Source: Bacillota bacterium
GTDB lineage: Bacteria; Bacillota; Sulfobacillia; JAJYWN01
DNA length: 40,181 nucleotides
NCBI GenBank assembly: GCA_021791495.1
Contig: JAJYWN010000072.1
Coordinates: 1-40,181, forward strand
Direction of reading: 5' to 3'
Shown piece by piece: positions 39,278 through 40,181 of the stretch. A program made the translations under genes and the position numbers. A model generated the notes under the pieces. The model was not told the origin of the DNA, made no database searches, and worked only from the letters and a program-made list of their open reading frames with translations. Every line of letters begins with the position of its first letter. Within the stretch, counting starts at the first letter, position 1.

Positions 39278-40059
39278 GCATGATGGTCGGAGCGAAGAGT
39301 CCATCCGCATCGCGGGTCTTCCACGCTTCCCGCCGTTCCCGCGCTCCCGGCACCTTTTGGACCGCCGCCATGGCGCCGGCCATGCTGACCGCGCTCTACG
39401 CCATCTTCGTGTACGCCCCCGATGAAAGGGTCATGGGAGCCGTCCAGAAGGTATTTTACTTTCATGTAGCTTCTGCCTGGAACGGGATTTTGGCCTTCCT
39501 GGTGATGTTCATCGCCAGCGTGGGGTATCTCCTGTCGCGTCGTCCGGGCTGGGACGAACTGGCCTTCGCCTCGGCCGAGGTGGGAGAGGTGTTCACCACC
39601 GTCACCTTGTTGACCGGTCCTCTCTGGGGCAAAGTAGCCTGGAACATCTGGTGGGATTGGGACCCCCGGCTCACCACCACCTTGGTCCTCTGGACCGTCT
39701 ACGGCGTCTATCTGGTGGCCAGGCACTATGCGGGCACCGAAGTGACGCCTGGCCAAGGGGACGGCCAGGATGCCTCTCGGGCGGCGGTACAGGCGGCGGT
39801 AATCGGGATCATCGGCTTTGCCGACATCCCCATTCTCCTGATGTCCATCAAATGGTGGCGCAGCGTCCACCCGGTCCTGCTACAGGGAGCGAAGATGAAC
39901 ATCGCCCCTCCTATGGCCTGGACCCTGGGGATATCGGTCGCCGCCTTCACTTTACTGTATGTGGGCTTGCTAGGCTTGCGGCTGCGCCTGGAACGGGCGC
40001 GCCGGGAAGTCCGGCGGCTCCTCGCGGCCGGTCTGGCCGGAAAGGGAGTGGGACGATGA
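39274..40059 (+). CDS. ccmC: Heme-handling protein CcmC
   Basis: 261-aa six-helix membrane protein that delivers heme to CcmE. The periplasmic WWD loop is WGKVAWNIWWDWDPRLTT, and the flanking heme-ligand regions are KVFYFHVASAWNG and IKWWRSVHPVLLQG. The N-terminus has about 25 extra basic residues before the first helix. GTG 39274 (overlapping the ccmB stop) is chosen; ATG 39280 two codons later is equally possible. The stop overlaps the ccmD-like gene by ATGA. Confidence 0.93.
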   Translation: MSMMVGAKSPSASRVFHASRRSRAPGTFWTAAMAPAMLTALYAIFVYAPDERVMGAVQKVFYFHVASAWNGILAFLVMFIASVGYLLSRRPGWDELAFASAEVGEVFTTVTLLTGPLWGKVAWNIWWDWDPRLTTTLVLWTVYGVYLVARHYAGTEVTPGQGDGQDASRAAVQAAVIGIIGFADIPILLMSIKWWRSVHPVLLQGAKMNIAPPMAWTLGISVAAFTLLYVGLLGLRLRLERARREVRRLLAAGLAGKGVGR

Positions 40060-40181
40060 CACATTCCGCGTTTTTTTGGGTCTTTGCCGTGGTCTGGGGT
40101 CTGTTCTTCATCTACACAGCCGCCCTCCACAAACGCCAAGGCAAGTTGGAGGGGGAATTGGACGAGTTGCGGCGGCGCTAC
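40056..40181 (+). CDS. ccmD: CcmD-like small membrane protein, cut by window end
   Basis: The 42 codons present encode one membrane helix (FFWVFAVVWGLFFIYTAAL) and the start of a charged helix (HKRQGKLEGELDELRRRY). This matches CcmD, which stabilises the CcmABC-CcmE complex. It starts in an ATGA overlap with ccmC and continues beyond the window. The symbol rests on position and topology as much as on sequence. Confidence 0.75.
   Translation, partial: MTHSAFFWVFAVVWGLFFIYTAALHKRQGKLEGELDELRRRY

Overview
The window is about 40 kb of high-GC DNA (roughly two thirds G+C by eye), densely coding on both strands. It most resembles a high-GC, probably endospore-forming Bacillota. The pointers are a SleB/CwlJ-type cell-wall hydrolase, a YtrA-type GntR/ABC operon, a YacP/Rae1-like NYN nuclease, a two-P-loop ATPase of the PRK06851 type, a YczE-like membrane protein and a PdaA/PdaB-like deacetylase. 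Many genes appear to start with TTG or GTG. I see no rRNA, tRNA or CRISPR array. The taxonomic call is inference.

Layout. 1-770: non-coding debris with an IS1182-type transposase fragment whose second part is inverted. 770-5192: a MaoC-like hydratase (-), plsY (+), a GNAT plus YczE-like pair (-), and the tandem P-loop ATPase with a small unknown gene (+). 5201-8443: a secreted SleB-like hydrolase (-), hsp20 (+), a gene-poor stretch with strong hairpins, a ZIP metal transporter and a decayed gene tail. 8440-11197: an autoregulated GntR/ABC operon. 11212-14164: a zinc/cadmium efflux operon (-) of HMA metallochaperone, CzrA-like ArsR repressor and P1B ATPase, with its operator. 14296-17895: a membrane M28 peptidase, a DUF302 gene with a CsoR-type operator in its promoter, and a polysaccharide deacetylase. 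17874-20590: two divergent GGDEF proteins. 20704-27313: an M14 carboxypeptidase, the NYN protein, a small membrane protein, a YdjM-like protein (-), mobA and a HAD-GNAT fusion. 27310-28926: a third GGDEF protein, with tandem GGDEF domains (-). 29039-33933: three unrecognised envelope proteins, the last a catalytically dead lipase fold joined to a PKD domain. 34012-40181: a cytochrome c maturation (System I) operon ccmE-ccmF-ccmI-like-ccmA-ccmB-ccmC-ccmD, running off the right edge.

How the parts fit. Metal handling recurs: ZIP uptake, Zn/Cd efflux, and a DUF302 gene under a probable CsoR-family site. Cyclic-di-GMP synthesis recurs too: three GGDEF proteins, all with an I-site, and no EAL, HD-GYP or PilZ gene in the window. 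The ccm operon implies c-type cytochromes and a respiratory lifestyle. Its CcmE carries Cys-x3-Tyr instead of the usual His-x3-Tyr heme site, and its CcmF has a zinc-ribbon tail, so it is a variant System I. The least described block is 29.0-33.9 kb: four-helix membrane protein, anchored protein and lipase-like pseudoenzyme with PKD, directly upstream of ccm.
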